From: a virus | Direction: 5' to 3' (one strand) | IMG/VR virus record: IMGVR_UViG_3300031629_000051 | Span: 1 to 28,555 of that record | Length of the DNA stretch: 28,555 nt | Shown: positions 11,998-21,365 of the stretch, piece after piece | How the letters are laid out: each line of letters starts with the position of its first letter | How positions within the stretch are numbered: position 1 is the first letter of the stretch | The notes under the pieces: model-generated | The model's database searches: none | What the model was told of the DNA's origin: nothing | The model's input: only the letters and a program-made list of their open reading frames with translations | Translations under genes and position numbers: made by a program

Positions 11998-14900
11998 ATG
12001 GGTTTATTCGATGCTTTACTAAGTCAAGAGGGTGTTAATTTAACAGGTGGTGGCTTTGTAGGCGCACCTGATGACAAGTTGATGGAGACAAGATTCGATG
12101 ATATGGGTAATGCCTATCAAGTAGACGTAAGAATGCCTCTACATCAAGGACACACTAAAGCAAATTCATTTAATATCCCTGACAATGCTCAAGGATTGTT
12201 ACAACCTGAGATGCCAACAGAGTCTATTGACTTAGGAAGACAACAAGTTGTACAGCCTTCACCACAAATGATGCAACCTGTACCACAATCATCATTCATG
12301 CCAGGCAGTCAAGAGTCAATGGCTCAGAACCAACAATCAACTATTTCACCATGGTCTCCTGAACAGACAGACTACACTGATGCTCGTAATGTTATGAGTG
12401 GATACAAAGGTGGCGAGAGACTTGCACAAAGAGATTCAGGCACATTCCAAGACTTAACACCTAACGCAGACCCATCTCAAGCGATGGAAATGTTAGCAAT
12501 GTTTAAGAAAGAAGGCAAAGCATTGACCGACCTACAGTTTGAAAAGGCTATGGGTAGTTTAGGTATGAGTGATGTATTAGCAGAGAATCGCTCTCAGATA
12601 AACAATGTTAATGAGTCAGTAAACAAACTGATGAACGACAATACTAATGACTTTGGTGAGCAAGTATCAGCAGATAGCTTTGGTCAATCAGACTATGACT
12701 TGAATCAGCAACGCCAAGACACATTAGACGGACTAATGATGCAAGACTCAGTAGGTGAGAGAGCAGACAACTCTATGGAGCAAATGTACGCTCTAAACGG
12801 AACTACACCTAATGTGATTCCTCAAGAGCCTACATTCAAACCTGACCCAACTGCTACTGACTTTTGGAATGAAGGTGCTGAGAGTACATTCAACACTAAG
12901 CAAACTATTGCTAAGATTATGGGTGTTGGTGAAGATATAGTAGATAAGGTGTTACCTATGCTTGGTAACACTACACCCGCTATTCTAATGAACGAGAGCC
13001 ATCCTAGAAATCAAGAGGCTAAAGACTTGTTCTTGAATCTTACTAGAGGCGCTACACAAGGATTACTACACGATTTACCACAAGGAACTATCGACCTAGG
13101 TGTTGATGCCCTTAACTATGGCTCTAATAAGTTAGGTTATGACAATGTGATTGACCCGAAAGACGCACAGATTATCGGTGGCGGATATTCAGAAGAGCAA
13201 CAGAAAGAATTTGAAGACAGCACAGCTTACAACCTAACCAAGTTTGGTTCTCAGTTAGTTGGTGGTTACGCAGGTCTTGCTAAGGTAATGGGTAATGCTA
13301 ATAGTGCTAGTAAGTTCACTAGGTTCTTAAAAGAGTCTATTGCAGTCAGTATGCCTGGTGGAACACTTGATGTAACTGAAGGTAATATCTCTGACTTAAT
13401 CAACACTACAGAATACAAGAATGCTGTTACTGAACTAATGGGTTCTAAGGTTGGCGATGATGCTAGTGCTGAGGAAAGATTCGTTGCTCGATTAAAGAAT
13501 ATGGGCGAGGAATTAACACTTGGTATGTCTGTTCCTGCTTTGTATAGTTTGGCTAAAGCAACTAAGAGTGCATTAACTGACCCACAAGCAATGTCTAGGT
13601 TTATGGATAAGTTCCCTGGCTTAGAAGCGCCTGTAGAAAAAAGTATGGTTGCTCCTGGTGTTGACGCAAGCACAGGTGTTGACCAACTAGGCTTTTACTC
13701 AGAAGCAGAGAACGTATTAAACAAATTAAAGCAAGAGACAAACCTTCCTAATGACGTTCAAAGGTTTATGAAGAAGAATGGTGTAACCGCAGATGAGATG
13801 CAAGATACAGGATTACTTGGTTATCTACAGACTGCTAAAGCAAATGATGAGCGTGTTACTAAGACAGGCTTACTAGCTCACATGGACAGCAACAAGACTA
13901 ATCTAGATGAGACACAGCATGTTGGTAGTTCAGATGAGGCGGGAGAACAACTTGAGCAACTTCAATTAGAGGACCCCTCAGATAACTACACTGACGATGC
14001 CTTCGATAATGCTAATTTTGAAGTTATGGAAAGCGAAAACCTAGAATATGAGGTTGATGAGTTTTTTGATTATAAAATTCCACAAGGTGATGTGTATCAC
14101 GAAAATCAGAAATCTATTATTTTAAATATGAATAAGTTAAACACAGAAAGATATCCTGTAAAAGCAGGTGTATTTGATGTGGATGGAAATATTGTTGATG
14201 AGAATATTCCTAGTTGGTATAAACCAATTGATAATGCTATAAAAGAGAAAGATGTTGATTTAATACCAAACAACTTAGATAATGATTTTAGAGATGCTGT
14301 TTACGAAATGAAAAACGAGGAGTACCTAGAAAACCCTTATTACGAGTGGAACGTAGGCATTGATGGAAAGGACTTTACCGCAGTAGGTAATGAAGATGTA
14401 GGCATAATGATTACAGGACCTGATGGTCAACATATTAATGGTGGTGGTGTTTACAGTATTAACGAAGCTAACATTCAGATAAGGGAGTATGCCTATGATA
14501 ATGATATTGGCTATAGTGCTTCATCAACCACAAAGTATTCTGATTACACCCAACCAGGACTAGATGTTGGAACATACAGAGAGATTCCTATTACATCTAA
14601 ACCTTTAGGTGGTGATGATTACAGAGGCGGTCATTTTGAAGAGGATAACGTAGTAGGTCATTTACGTGTATCTGATAAAACAGATGTAGATGGTAACAAG
14701 GTTCTGTTTATTGAAGAGTTACAGTCAGATTGGCATCAAAAAGGTCGTAAGGATGGTTATGACACCAAGGAAACTAAACTTGAGCAACAAGCTGTTGCAG
14801 AGAAGATTAAGCTACACGATGATGAATATATAGTCTATGAGAAGAAGGCTAAAGAGGTTGGACTTAACTTTAGAGAAGGTTCGGATGATGCTAGTATATT

Positions 14901-16023
14901 TAAGAACGATGAGCTTATTGGCTCTATAAAGACTAGAGACGATAATCCTGTTGTTCGATGGACTGAGTTGGCTATGTCGCTACCTGTTAATGATTTCAAG
15001 GTGTTTGACACACTTATGGGTGAGGTCAAAGAATACGTAAACAGAGGCACAGCACTTAGAACAGAAAGCAACAAACTACAGGGTGGAGTGCCTAACGCTC
15101 CTCTGAAAAATGACAAGTGGCAAGAGATGGCGTTTAAACGTGCTATGAAGATAGCATCAGATGAAGGTTACGATAGAGTTGCATGGACTAATTCACAACA
15201 ACAGGTTGACTTATACTCTGAAAGATACAGAGAGTTATATGAAAACACTTATGATAAGAAGATTCCTGGCATTGCTAATAAACTAGCTAAGAAACATGGC
15301 TCACAAACAGGCAAGACTAATATAGGTGTTGAAGAGTCAGATAGTGGCTACAAGAAAGCAGAAGTAAACTACATAGACATTACTCCTGAGTTAAAAACAA
15401 GCATTAAAGGTGGTCAGTCAATGTATGGCTCAACATCAGTAGCTAAGAAAACTGTGGGCGTAAGTGGTGGATTATTGGCTATTGAGCAATCTCAAGCAGA
15501 AGAAGGTGAAGGTCTATTAAGTGTTAAGAAGAAAGTAGAAAAGCCTATGAACGGTGTACTTGACGGTGTTAAAAAACCTAAAGTTGTACGAAATGTTCGT
15601 AGCAACAATCCTGGCAACATTAAAGACTTCGGCATTAAGTGGAACGGCATGACAGGCACTGAATCAGGTGGTACTGTAGCAGAGGGTGAGTTCGTAGTGT
15701 TTGATAAGCCTGAGAACGGCATCAGAGCATTGACTAGAGACCTAACTAACAAGCGTAAGCGTGGACTTGACACAATCACTAAGATTCTTAATAAGTACGC
15801 TCCAAACGGCAAAGAGAACGACACTAAGTCTTACATTAAGGATGTTGCTAGAGATGTTGGTATAGGCGCTACTGATAAACTATCAGATAAGAACATGTAC
15901 AAGATGATTAAAGCTATCACTAAGCATGAAGGTGGTAAAAAATCTTTAAAGCATTTCAGTGATTCTATTATCAAGAAAGGTATGAAATCAGCATACAAAA
16001 ATAAGTACCAAAAGTTCAAGTAA
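11998..16023 (+). CDS. Giant polyvalent virion protein with lysozyme-like C-terminus
   Basis: The 1341-residue protein begins with a Gln/Pro-rich, low-complexity region (about 70-130). Residues 340-470 are amphipathic and Gly/Ala-rich (GATQGLLHDLPQGTIDLG). Residues 560-645 match a helper domain of large phage polyvalent proteins (FYSEAENVLNKLKQ, GVTADEMQDTGLLGYL, VTKTGLLAHM). Residues 850-1050 hold the partner region: TYREIPI, GHLRVSDKTDVDGNKVLFIEE (around 890-908), LQSDWHQKGRKDGY, VPNAPLK and YDRVAWTNSQQQ. From about 1200, RSNNPGNIKDFGIKWNGM resembles the RNNPGNI-type lysozyme-like domain. It is probably injected with DNA and locally digests peptidoglycan. An AT-richer insert occupies about 660-830. 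Exact activity of the middle domain is unknown. Confidence 0.75.
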   Translation: MGLFDALLSQEGVNLTGGGFVGAPDDKLMETRFDDMGNAYQVDVRMPLHQGHTKANSFNIPDNAQGLLQPEMPTESIDLGRQQVVQPSPQMMQPVPQSSFMPGSQESMAQNQQSTISPWSPEQTDYTDARNVMSGYKGGERLAQRDSGTFQDLTPNADPSQAMEMLAMFKKEGKALTDLQFEKAMGSLGMSDVLAENRSQINNVNESVNKLMNDNTNDFGEQVSADSFGQSDYDLNQQRQDTLDGLMMQDSVGERADNSMEQMYALNGTTPNVIPQEPTFKPDPTATDFWNEGAESTFNTKQTIAKIMGVGEDIVDKVLPMLGNTTPAILMNESHPRNQEAKDLFLNLTRGATQGLLHDLPQGTIDLGVDALNYGSNKLGYDNVIDPKDAQIIGGGYSEEQQKEFEDSTAYNLTKFGSQLVGGYAGLAKVMGNANSASKFTRFLKESIAVSMPGGTLDVTEGNISDLINTTEYKNAVTELMGSKVGDDASAEERFVARLKNMGEELTLGMSVPALYSLAKATKSALTDPQAMSRFMDKFPGLEAPVEKSMVAPGVDASTGVDQLGFYSEAENVLNKLKQETNLPNDVQRFMKKNGVTADEMQDTGLLGYLQTAKANDERVTKTGLLAHMDSNKTNLDETQHVGSSDEAGEQLEQLQLEDPSDNYTDDAFDNANFEVMESENLEYEVDEFFDYKIPQGDVYHENQKSIILNMNKLNTERYPVKAGVFDVDGNIVDENIPSWYKPIDNAIKEKDVDLIPNNLDNDFRDAVYEMKNEEYLENPYYEWNVGIDGKDFTAVGNEDVGIMITGPDGQHINGGGVYSINEANIQIREYAYDNDIGYSASSTTKYSDYTQPGLDVGTYREIPITSKPLGGDDYRGGHFEEDNVVGHLRVSDKTDVDGNKVLFIEELQSDWHQKGRKDGYDTKETKLEQQAVAEKIKLHDDEYIVYEKKAKEVGLNFREGSDDASIFKNDELIGSIKTRDDNPVVRWTELAMSLPVNDFKVFDTLMGEVKEYVNRGTALRTESNKLQGGVPNAPLKNDKWQEMAFKRAMKIASDEGYDRVAWTNSQQQVDLYSERYRELYENTYDKKIPGIANKLAKKHGSQTGKTNIGVEESDSGYKKAEVNYIDITPELKTSIKGGQSMYGSTSVAKKTVGVSGGLLAIEQSQAEEGEGLLSVKKKVEKPMNGVLDGVKKPKVVRNVRSNNPGNIKDFGIKWNGMTGTESGGTVAEGEFVVFDKPENGIRALTRDLTNKRKRGLDTITKILNKYAPNGKENDTKSYIKDVARDVGIGATDKLSDKNMYKMIKAITKHEGGKKSLKHFSDSIIKKGMKSAYKNKYQKFK

Positions 16024-16041
16024 TAGGGATATAATGAAACT

Positions 16042-16671
16042 ATGGCTATAAATACGTTTACTACATTAAAGACTGCAATAGCGGACTTCTTAAACAGAGA
16101 CGATTTAACATCGGCTATCGAGAACTTCATCGCATTGTCAGAAGCACAGATTAACAGAGATATTCGACATTGGAAGATGGAGACTAGAGCAAGTGGTCAA
16201 CAGAGTGGTGGTGATGAATATTCACAGATTCCTGCTGATTGGATGGAGACTATAAGATTTCACGTCACAGACAACGGAACATCACCACTTGATTTAATCT
16301 CAAGAGCAGCAATGGCAGACAAGAGAGCATCTAATAATGATGCTATTGGCACACCAACACATTACACACACGCAGATAGTCAATTTCAGTTCTACCCAAC
16401 ACCATCTTCGACTGTGAATACAGAATTACTTTACTATGCTAAGACAACAGCTCTTAGTTCAAGTAATAGCGATAATTGGCTTTTACTAGAAGCACCTGAT
16501 GTGTACCTTTATGGCGCACTACTACATTCAGCACCGTATCTAGGCGAAGACGAGAGAATAGCAGTTTGGGCGCAGATGTATTCAGCCTCTGTTGCTAGAC
16601 TAAACGAAGTATCTGAGAACGCTAGATTTAGTGGCTCAGGCTTAAAACTTAAAATCAGGGGTCTAGGTTAG
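16042..16671 (+). CDS. Head-tail adaptor protein, SU10/gp4-like
   Basis: This 209-residue protein begins TTLKTAIADFLNRDDLTSAIENFIALSEAQINRDIRHW, the N-terminal pattern of phage adaptor proteins that dock under the portal. It continues with IPADWMETIRF, YPTPSSTVNTELLYYAK and the conserved C-terminal helix region LLEAPDVYLYGALLHSAPYL. Residue number and motif order fit the family. It joins portal to tail. It is next to the giant ejection-type protein and the fibre genes. Confidence 0.83.
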   Translation: MAINTFTTLKTAIADFLNRDDLTSAIENFIALSEAQINRDIRHWKMETRASGQQSGGDEYSQIPADWMETIRFHVTDNGTSPLDLISRAAMADKRASNNDAIGTPTHYTHADSQFQFYPTPSSTVNTELLYYAKTTALSSSNSDNWLLLEAPDVYLYGALLHSAPYLGEDERIAVWAQMYSASVARLNEVSENARFSGSGLKLKIRGLG

Positions 16672-16692
16672 ACCTCACAAGGAGAAATATTA

Positions 16693-17073
16693 ATGTCATT
16701 TTCAAACTTTTTAGAAACAGAAATCTTAGACCATGTATTTGGCGCAGCAGCTTACACAGCACCTACAACTTTATACCTAGCATTGTTCACAGCAACTCCG
16801 GGTGAAACAGGTGGCGGTACTGAAGTATCAGGTAATGGCTATGTTCGTAAAGCAGTAGCATTTACTACTTCAGGAAACACTACATCAAACACCTCAGCAG
16901 TTGAATATCCAACAGCAACAGGCAACTTTGGTACGGTAACTTCAGTAGGCGTATTTGACGCATCTACATCAGGTAACTTAATGGCATACGCTGCTTTATC
17001 TTCGTCTAAGACGATTGAAACAGGCGATGTATTCCGTGTTCCCGCAGCAGACTTAGATATTACACTAGACTAA
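16693..17073 (+). CDS. Small tail-fibre/virion protein, Gp80-like
   Basis: The 126-residue protein begins SFSNFLETEILDHVFGAAAYTAP, then TLYLALFTATPGETGGGTEVSGNGYVRKAV, and ends with a T/S-rich beta domain and GDVFRVPAADLDITL. This is a common small structural protein of aquatic phages, usually annotated as tail fibre or baseplate-like. AAGGAG upstream supports the start. Exact position in the virion is inferred from the context between adaptor and long fibre. Confidence 0.72.
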   Translation: MSFSNFLETEILDHVFGAAAYTAPTTLYLALFTATPGETGGGTEVSGNGYVRKAVAFTTSGNTTSNTSAVEYPTATGNFGTVTSVGVFDASTSGNLMAYAALSSSKTIETGDVFRVPAADLDITLD

Positions 17074-17077
17074 ATAG

Positions 17078-17995
17078 ATGTCACTTTACGGTGGTTCTTA
17101 TTACAGTTTATTAGCTTTCTCAGATACTGATGGTGTAGTTCATGACGCATCGGCTACGGTCAATGCTTCTGCGACTCTTGCTAATGTAGGTTGGATTGTT
17201 ACTATGGGTAGTGGTCCGTTCACTCTCACAGCAACGTCTTCTTCTACATGTTCAGGTGAGGTTGTTATTCTCGAAGAGACTGATAAGTATGGATTCGGCT
17301 CAGGCTTATATGGTCTTCACGTTTATGATGATGCTAACTTACAAACCGTAATATCAGCAACATCTTCTTCTACAGTATCAGGTGAGAAAATTAACCTTGG
17401 TGTTGTAGCAGTTGGTGCGACCTCTGCCGTTAGTGCTAATGCTAGGAGAGTACCTGAAGGTTCTGCCCTTGTAAACGGAGCATCCGCCACTACTGTAGAT
17501 ACTACAGGTAATGGAACTAGAGTTAGAGAGTCAAGTGCTATATCAAGCACAACAGCTTCTAATTCAATAAGCTCTACTAGAGTTAGAGAAGGTGATGCTA
17601 CACCATCAGCAACTGCAACTATAAGTGCAAGTGGTGTATTCATTATTAGTGCTAGTGCTACTGTAACGTCTGCTTGTACTACAGCCTCAATATGCAATAG
17701 AGTAAGGTTTGGCTCAGGAACTCCTACAGCCTCTGCCTCTATTACCGTATTAGGCTTTGCTACTAGGGGTGGAAATGCTACGCTCATCGGAACATCAGCA
17801 TCTACGTCAGACTCTGAAAAGATATTCCAAGGAAGCGCAACATCACAACCTGAAGCTACAATTACAGCAACTTGTAATAGAGTTCAGCGAACAGGCGGAG
17901 CAGTATCATCCACATCAGGAACTCTTGCCGTTGGTAGAGAGAAGTGGGAAGTTATACCTCCTACATCCACAACTTGGACAATAATAGCAGCATGA
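17078..17995 (+). CDS. Repetitive tail fibre/adhesin with 20-residue repeats
   Basis: The 305-residue protein is rich in Ala, Ser, Thr and Gly and lacks large charged regions. From residue 123 there are about eight units of roughly 20 residues, each with a basic-acidic turn (RVPEGSA, RVRESSA, RVREGDA, RVRFGSG, TRGGNA, IFQGSA, VQRTGGA) followed by S/T/A alternating strands. It ends WEVIPPTSTTWTIIAA. This suggests a long stacked beta fibre with a short C-terminal tip, probably receptor binding. The last codon overlaps the next ATG. Confidence 0.75.
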   Translation: MSLYGGSYYSLLAFSDTDGVVHDASATVNASATLANVGWIVTMGSGPFTLTATSSSTCSGEVVILEETDKYGFGSGLYGLHVYDDANLQTVISATSSSTVSGEKINLGVVAVGATSAVSANARRVPEGSALVNGASATTVDTTGNGTRVRESSAISSTTASNSISSTRVREGDATPSATATISASGVFIISASATVTSACTTASICNRVRFGSGTPTASASITVLGFATRGGNATLIGTSASTSDSEKIFQGSATSQPEATITATCNRVQRTGGAVSSTSGTLAVGREKWEVIPPTSTTWTIIAA

Positions 17996-19470
17996 GTTTA
18001 ATACCACTACAATTACAGTCAGGTGTCTATAACAATGGTACTGATTTTGAATCGTCTAATAGATGGAGAGATGCTAGCTTAGTACGTTGGCACGATAATT
18101 CACTTCGTCCTGTGGGCGGTTGGACTTCACGTAAAACATCAGCCTTTGCATCAGCTCCTAGAGCAATGATTTCTTGGGTAGATAACTCAAGTGGAAGTAA
18201 CTTAGTGGGTGCTACATTTGACCACTTGTACTATGTTAATGTTTCCCATACGGTGTCCGACATTACACCTACGGGATTAACATCAGGTACATTAAATGCT
18301 TCTTTAAACTTAGGTTATGGTGGTGGTTTCTATGGTGCAACTAACTATGGTCGAGCGCCAACATCTTCAGGTATTTATGAAGAGGCAACTACATGGGCTT
18401 TAGACACATGGGGCGAGTATTTGATTGCTTGTTCATCTAAAGACGGTAAGATATACGAGTGGGCGTTAAATACATCAGTATTACCAACAGCATTAACCAA
18501 CGCACCTGTATCAAACGCTTCAACGCTTGTAACAGAAGAAAGGTTTGTATTTGCACTAGGCGCAGGTGGTAATCCTAGAAAGGTACAATGGTGTGATAGA
18601 GAAGATAATACAGCATGGTCTCCTTTAGCTACAAATGAGGCAGGTGACTTTGAATTACAAACTCAGGGTCAGATTATGTGTGGCGTTCGTATGAGAGGTA
18701 GAACTCTTATCGTTACCGACCAAGATGCTCACATTGCTACTTATTCAGGTCCACCTTTTGTATATGGTTTTGAAAGAGTTGGTACAGCATGTGGTATTGC
18801 ATCACGTAAGGCACTTGTTGCAGTAGATGAAGGCGCATATTGGATGGGTCACAGAGGCTTCTTTAGCTTTAACGGTTCAGTAGCTACAGAGATTAAGTGT
18901 GATGTATTAGACTATGTGTTTAATCATATTAATGACAGTCAAATAACTAAGGCATACGCAATACATAATTCACAACACGGTGAAGTTTGGTGGTTTTATC
19001 CGTCAGGCACATCTACAGAAAATGACAGATATGTGATGCTAGATTACAAAGATGCTAATTGGTCTGTAGGAGTATTAGACAGAACAGCAGGTATTGATAG
19101 AGGTATATTCCAAAACCCTATTTATGCTGATGCTAGTGGTAATTTATACAATCATGAGACAGGATACACACACGGAGCAGTTAAACCTTTTGCAGAGTCA
19201 GGACCTATTAGTTTAGGCAACGGTGATACAGTAATGAAAGTATCAAGTGTTATTCCTGATGAAGAAACTCAAGGTGAAGTAGATGTCACATTTAAGACAC
19301 GATTCTATCCGAATGCTAGTGAGACATCACATGGACCTTTCACGTTGACTAATCCTACAGACGTTCGCTTAACAGGCAGACAAGTTAGGCTAAGAGTAGA
19401 AGGCACAGGTAATGATAATTGGCGTTCAGGTGTTATGCGCATGGAAGTTAGACCCGGAGGTAAGAGGTGA
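17992..19470 (+). CDS. Tail stabilisation protein, P22 gp10-like
   Basis: A start at 17944 lies inside the fibre gene; the ATG at 17992 overlaps its TGA and is preferred, giving 492 residues. The N-terminus (LQLQSGVYNNGTDFESSNRWRDASLVRWHD, then RPVGGWTS) and the propeller-like repeats that follow (LYYVN, YGGGFYGATNYG, TWGEYLIACSSKDGKIYEW, GSVATEIKCDVLDYVFNHIND) resemble packaged-DNA stabilisation proteins at the tail hub of short-tailed phages. Length is near P22 gp10 (about 470). Assignment is by pattern and position. Confidence 0.68.
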   Translation: MSLIPLQLQSGVYNNGTDFESSNRWRDASLVRWHDNSLRPVGGWTSRKTSAFASAPRAMISWVDNSSGSNLVGATFDHLYYVNVSHTVSDITPTGLTSGTLNASLNLGYGGGFYGATNYGRAPTSSGIYEEATTWALDTWGEYLIACSSKDGKIYEWALNTSVLPTALTNAPVSNASTLVTEERFVFALGAGGNPRKVQWCDREDNTAWSPLATNEAGDFELQTQGQIMCGVRMRGRTLIVTDQDAHIATYSGPPFVYGFERVGTACGIASRKALVAVDEGAYWMGHRGFFSFNGSVATEIKCDVLDYVFNHINDSQITKAYAIHNSQHGEVWWFYPSGTSTENDRYVMLDYKDANWSVGVLDRTAGIDRGIFQNPIYADASGNLYNHETGYTHGAVKPFAESGPISLGNGDTVMKVSSVIPDEETQGEVDVTFKTRFYPNASETSHGPFTLTNPTDVRLTGRQVRLRVEGTGNDNWRSGVMRMEVRPGGKR

Positions 19471-19676
19471 TGCAACCACCTCCTCCATTAGGAGCTGATT
19501 GGAAGGTTTGGGGTGAGCGTCTTGTTTCGTTTTTATCAACTAATAAAGACAAGCTAAGATACATCACATCAGGTGAATCAGCATCAGAAGATGGAATACT
19601 TATGTGGGATAGAAGCCAAGGCACTTTAGTTGTTTCTAAGAATGGAGCATGGGTAAAGGTTAAACTAGACCCATGA
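19467..19676 (+). CDS. Small virion-associated hypothetical protein
   Basis: The 69-residue protein begins MMQPPPPLGADWKVWGERLV and ends in a beta segment (EDGILMWDRSQGTLVVSKNG). Coupled by ATGA to both neighbours. The WDRSQGTLVVSKNGAW segment resembles short beta-repeat tips of fibre-associated proteins. It is common next to gp10-like genes in aquatic phages, but its function is unknown. Confidence 0.68.
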   Translation: MMQPPPPLGADWKVWGERLVSFLSTNKDKLRYITSGESASEDGILMWDRSQGTLVVSKNGAWVKVKLDP

Positions 19677-20038
19677 ACATTAAAGACGACTTACTAAGAT
19701 GTAGAGAGTGGATTCAATCAGCCTTAGATAAAGGTGGAGACACTCACGGGTTTGTTGATGTAGTTGACGGTGTAATGAGTGGACACATGCAGTTATGGTC
19801 AGGCGCAAAAGGCTGTGCGGTAACTGAAATAGTAGTGTATCCTAACAAGAAAGTTCTACATGTGTTTTTAGCAGGTGGGAAACTTGAACAGATTACAGAT
19901 ATGCACCAAGATGCGGTAAAATGGGCTAAAACCCAAGGGTGCGAAGGAATGACTCTTTCAGGACGTAAGGGTTGGTTAAAAATATTAAATAAAGACGGTT
20001 GGAAAGAACAACAGGTCGTAATGGTAAAGGAGTTTTGA
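19673..20038 (+). CDS. GNAT-like virion-module protein
   Basis: This 121-residue protein has helices at the start, then HMQLWSGAKGCAVTEIVVYPNKKVLHVFLAGGKLEQI, KWAKTQGCEGMTLSGRKGW and a final GWKEQQVVMVKEF. The order of strands and the Gly-rich turn resemble GNAT acetyltransferases, and similar small GNAT-like genes occur in the tail modules of marine phages. I do not see a secure acetyl-CoA loop, so it may be a structural protein using the fold. It overlaps the previous gene and precedes the split S74 gene by one base. Confidence 0.55.
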   Translation: MNIKDDLLRCREWIQSALDKGGDTHGFVDVVDGVMSGHMQLWSGAKGCAVTEIVVYPNKKVLHVFLAGGKLEQITDMHQDAVKWAKTQGCEGMTLSGRKGWLKILNKDGWKEQQVVMVKEF

Positions 20039-20039
20039 T

Positions 20040-20414
20040 ATGAGTGGTGGCGGTGGAAAAGGCGGAAGCCAAACACAACAGACGGAAATCCCTAAGTGGA
20101 TTGAAGAGCCGTCAATAAGAAATTTAGCACGAGCAGAGACTGCGCAAAAGATAGGATATATGCCTTGGCAAGGTCCTGATATTGCAGCTTTCAACCCAAC
20201 TCAACAGATGGCGATGCAACAAAACATGGATGCAGCTTCTGCTTTTGGACTCGCTCCTCAAGGCTCAAACGCTATGGCAGGAATGCCACAAGCACAAACA
20301 TTTGCAGGTGGTGTACAAGGTTACAGTTCTATGCCTCTTTATGAGCAAGCATTAGCAGAGACTAAAGCCAAGCAAGGCAATGATGTTAATCAATACAACA
20401 AACTGTTCGTTTAG
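20040..20414 (+). CDS. N-terminal half of a split tail/virion protein
   Basis: The 124-residue protein begins MSGGGGKGGSQTQQTEIPKWIEEPSIRNLARAE and includes YMPWQGPDIAAFNPTQQMAM, AFGLAPQG and FAGGVQGYSSMPLYEQAL. In marine phages these motifs normally continue in one long virion protein. Here they end at TAG (20412-20414), and the next gene starts three codons later in the same frame, so the pair is a split or readthrough gene. It is probably a tail or ejection structural protein. Confidence 0.7.
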   Translation: MSGGGGKGGSQTQQTEIPKWIEEPSIRNLARAETAQKIGYMPWQGPDIAAFNPTQQMAMQQNMDAASAFGLAPQGSNAMAGMPQAQTFAGGVQGYSSMPLYEQALAETKAKQGNDVNQYNKLFV

Positions 20415-20423
20415 GAGAATATT

Positions 20424-21365
20424 ATGGCAGGTGCAGGAAACGTAAATACAGCAGCAGCTCAAGGTATGCAAGCATCAGGTCTTGGTACAGCTAACGCAAT
20501 GGGGTATCAACCTCAACAAGTTCAAGCAGGTCAGTTAGCAAACACTAACATGACACCTTACATGAATCCTTATGAAACCAACGTAGTTAAAGCTAATGAA
20601 GCTGATATTATGCGAGGTGCTACTCAAGGAATGAATATGTTAGGCGCTCAAGCACAAGCAGGTCAAGCATTCGGTGGCTCACGTCATGGTGTTGCTATGG
20701 GTGAATTAGGTAGAGATACAGTATCTCAACTAGCTCAATCATCTGCAAACCTAAGACAGCAAGGTTATCAAAACGCTCAACAAATGGCACAGCAAGATAT
20801 TGGAAACAATATGCAAGCAAATCTAGCTAATCAACAAGCAGGATTACAAGGCAATCAGCAGTTAATGGGTGGAGCAGGTCAAATGGCTGATATATCTAAC
20901 CTAGGCTTCGGCATGGGTCAGACTCTTACAGGCAACCTAGCAACACAGGGCGCACAGCAACAAGCTATGCAACAAGCTCTTATTGACGCAGGTAAGCAGA
21001 ACTTCCAAGGCTACACTAACCAACCGGGTCAGTCTATCGGTTATGTTACTCAGGCTCTTGGTGCTACACCTGTTCCACAAACTCAAACTACATCTAAGCA
21101 ACCGGGTCTGTTCGATTACTTGACTCTTGGTGCGCAGATGAAGTCTTCAGATAAAAGATTAAAGAAAAACATCACTAAGATGGGTCAGCTTAAATCAGGT
21201 CTAAACATCTATAAGTGGGAATGGAGAGAAGGCGCTAAAGAATTAGGCGCTGACATGAATCATACACTTGGTGTTATTGCTCAAGAAGCTAAGGAATTAT
21301 TCCCTAATGCGGTTGTTAAGATGGATAACGGCTACTACGCTGTTAAATACAATGAGCTAAGCTAA
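20424..21365 (+). CDS. Gln/Ala-rich virion protein with S74 autoprotease/chaperone domain
   Basis: The 313-residue protein continues the frame of the preceding gene. Residues 1-225 are Ala/Gln/Gly-rich and helical (QGMNMLGAQAQAGQAFGGSRHG, ANLRQQGYQNAQQMAQQ). The C-terminal region from residue 241 is an intramolecular chaperone domain: SSDKRLKKNITKMGQL, YKWEWREG, GVIAQEAKELFPNAV, YYAVKYNEL. S74 domains help trimers fold and then cut themselves off through a Ser-Lys pair; the SDKRLKKNI motif retains both. The usual coiled-coil end beyond it is short. AGGAG at 20413-20417 serves the ATG. Confidence 0.78.
   Translation: MAGAGNVNTAAAQGMQASGLGTANAMGYQPQQVQAGQLANTNMTPYMNPYETNVVKANEADIMRGATQGMNMLGAQAQAGQAFGGSRHGVAMGELGRDTVSQLAQSSANLRQQGYQNAQQMAQQDIGNNMQANLANQQAGLQGNQQLMGGAGQMADISNLGFGMGQTLTGNLATQGAQQQAMQQALIDAGKQNFQGYTNQPGQSIGYVTQALGATPVPQTQTTSKQPGLFDYLTLGAQMKSSDKRLKKNITKMGQLKSGLNIYKWEWREGAKELGADMNHTLGVIAQEAKELFPNAVVKMDNGYYAVKYNELS

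Noticed and set aside
13266-13673. Minus-strand frames opposite the giant virion protein (also 14835-15116, 15492-15824, 15831-16130)
   Set aside because: Low-complexity Leu/Ser/Pro-rich mirror translations of the coding strand.
17323-17787. Minus-strand 154-codon frame opposite the fibre gene
   Set aside because: Produced by the Ala/Ser/Thr repeat composition; Val/Ala-rich without motifs.
20412-20414. TAG reassigned to an amino acid
   Set aside because: TAG ends several other genes with normal boundaries (1466-1468, 16669-16671, 25020-25022, 27358-27360).
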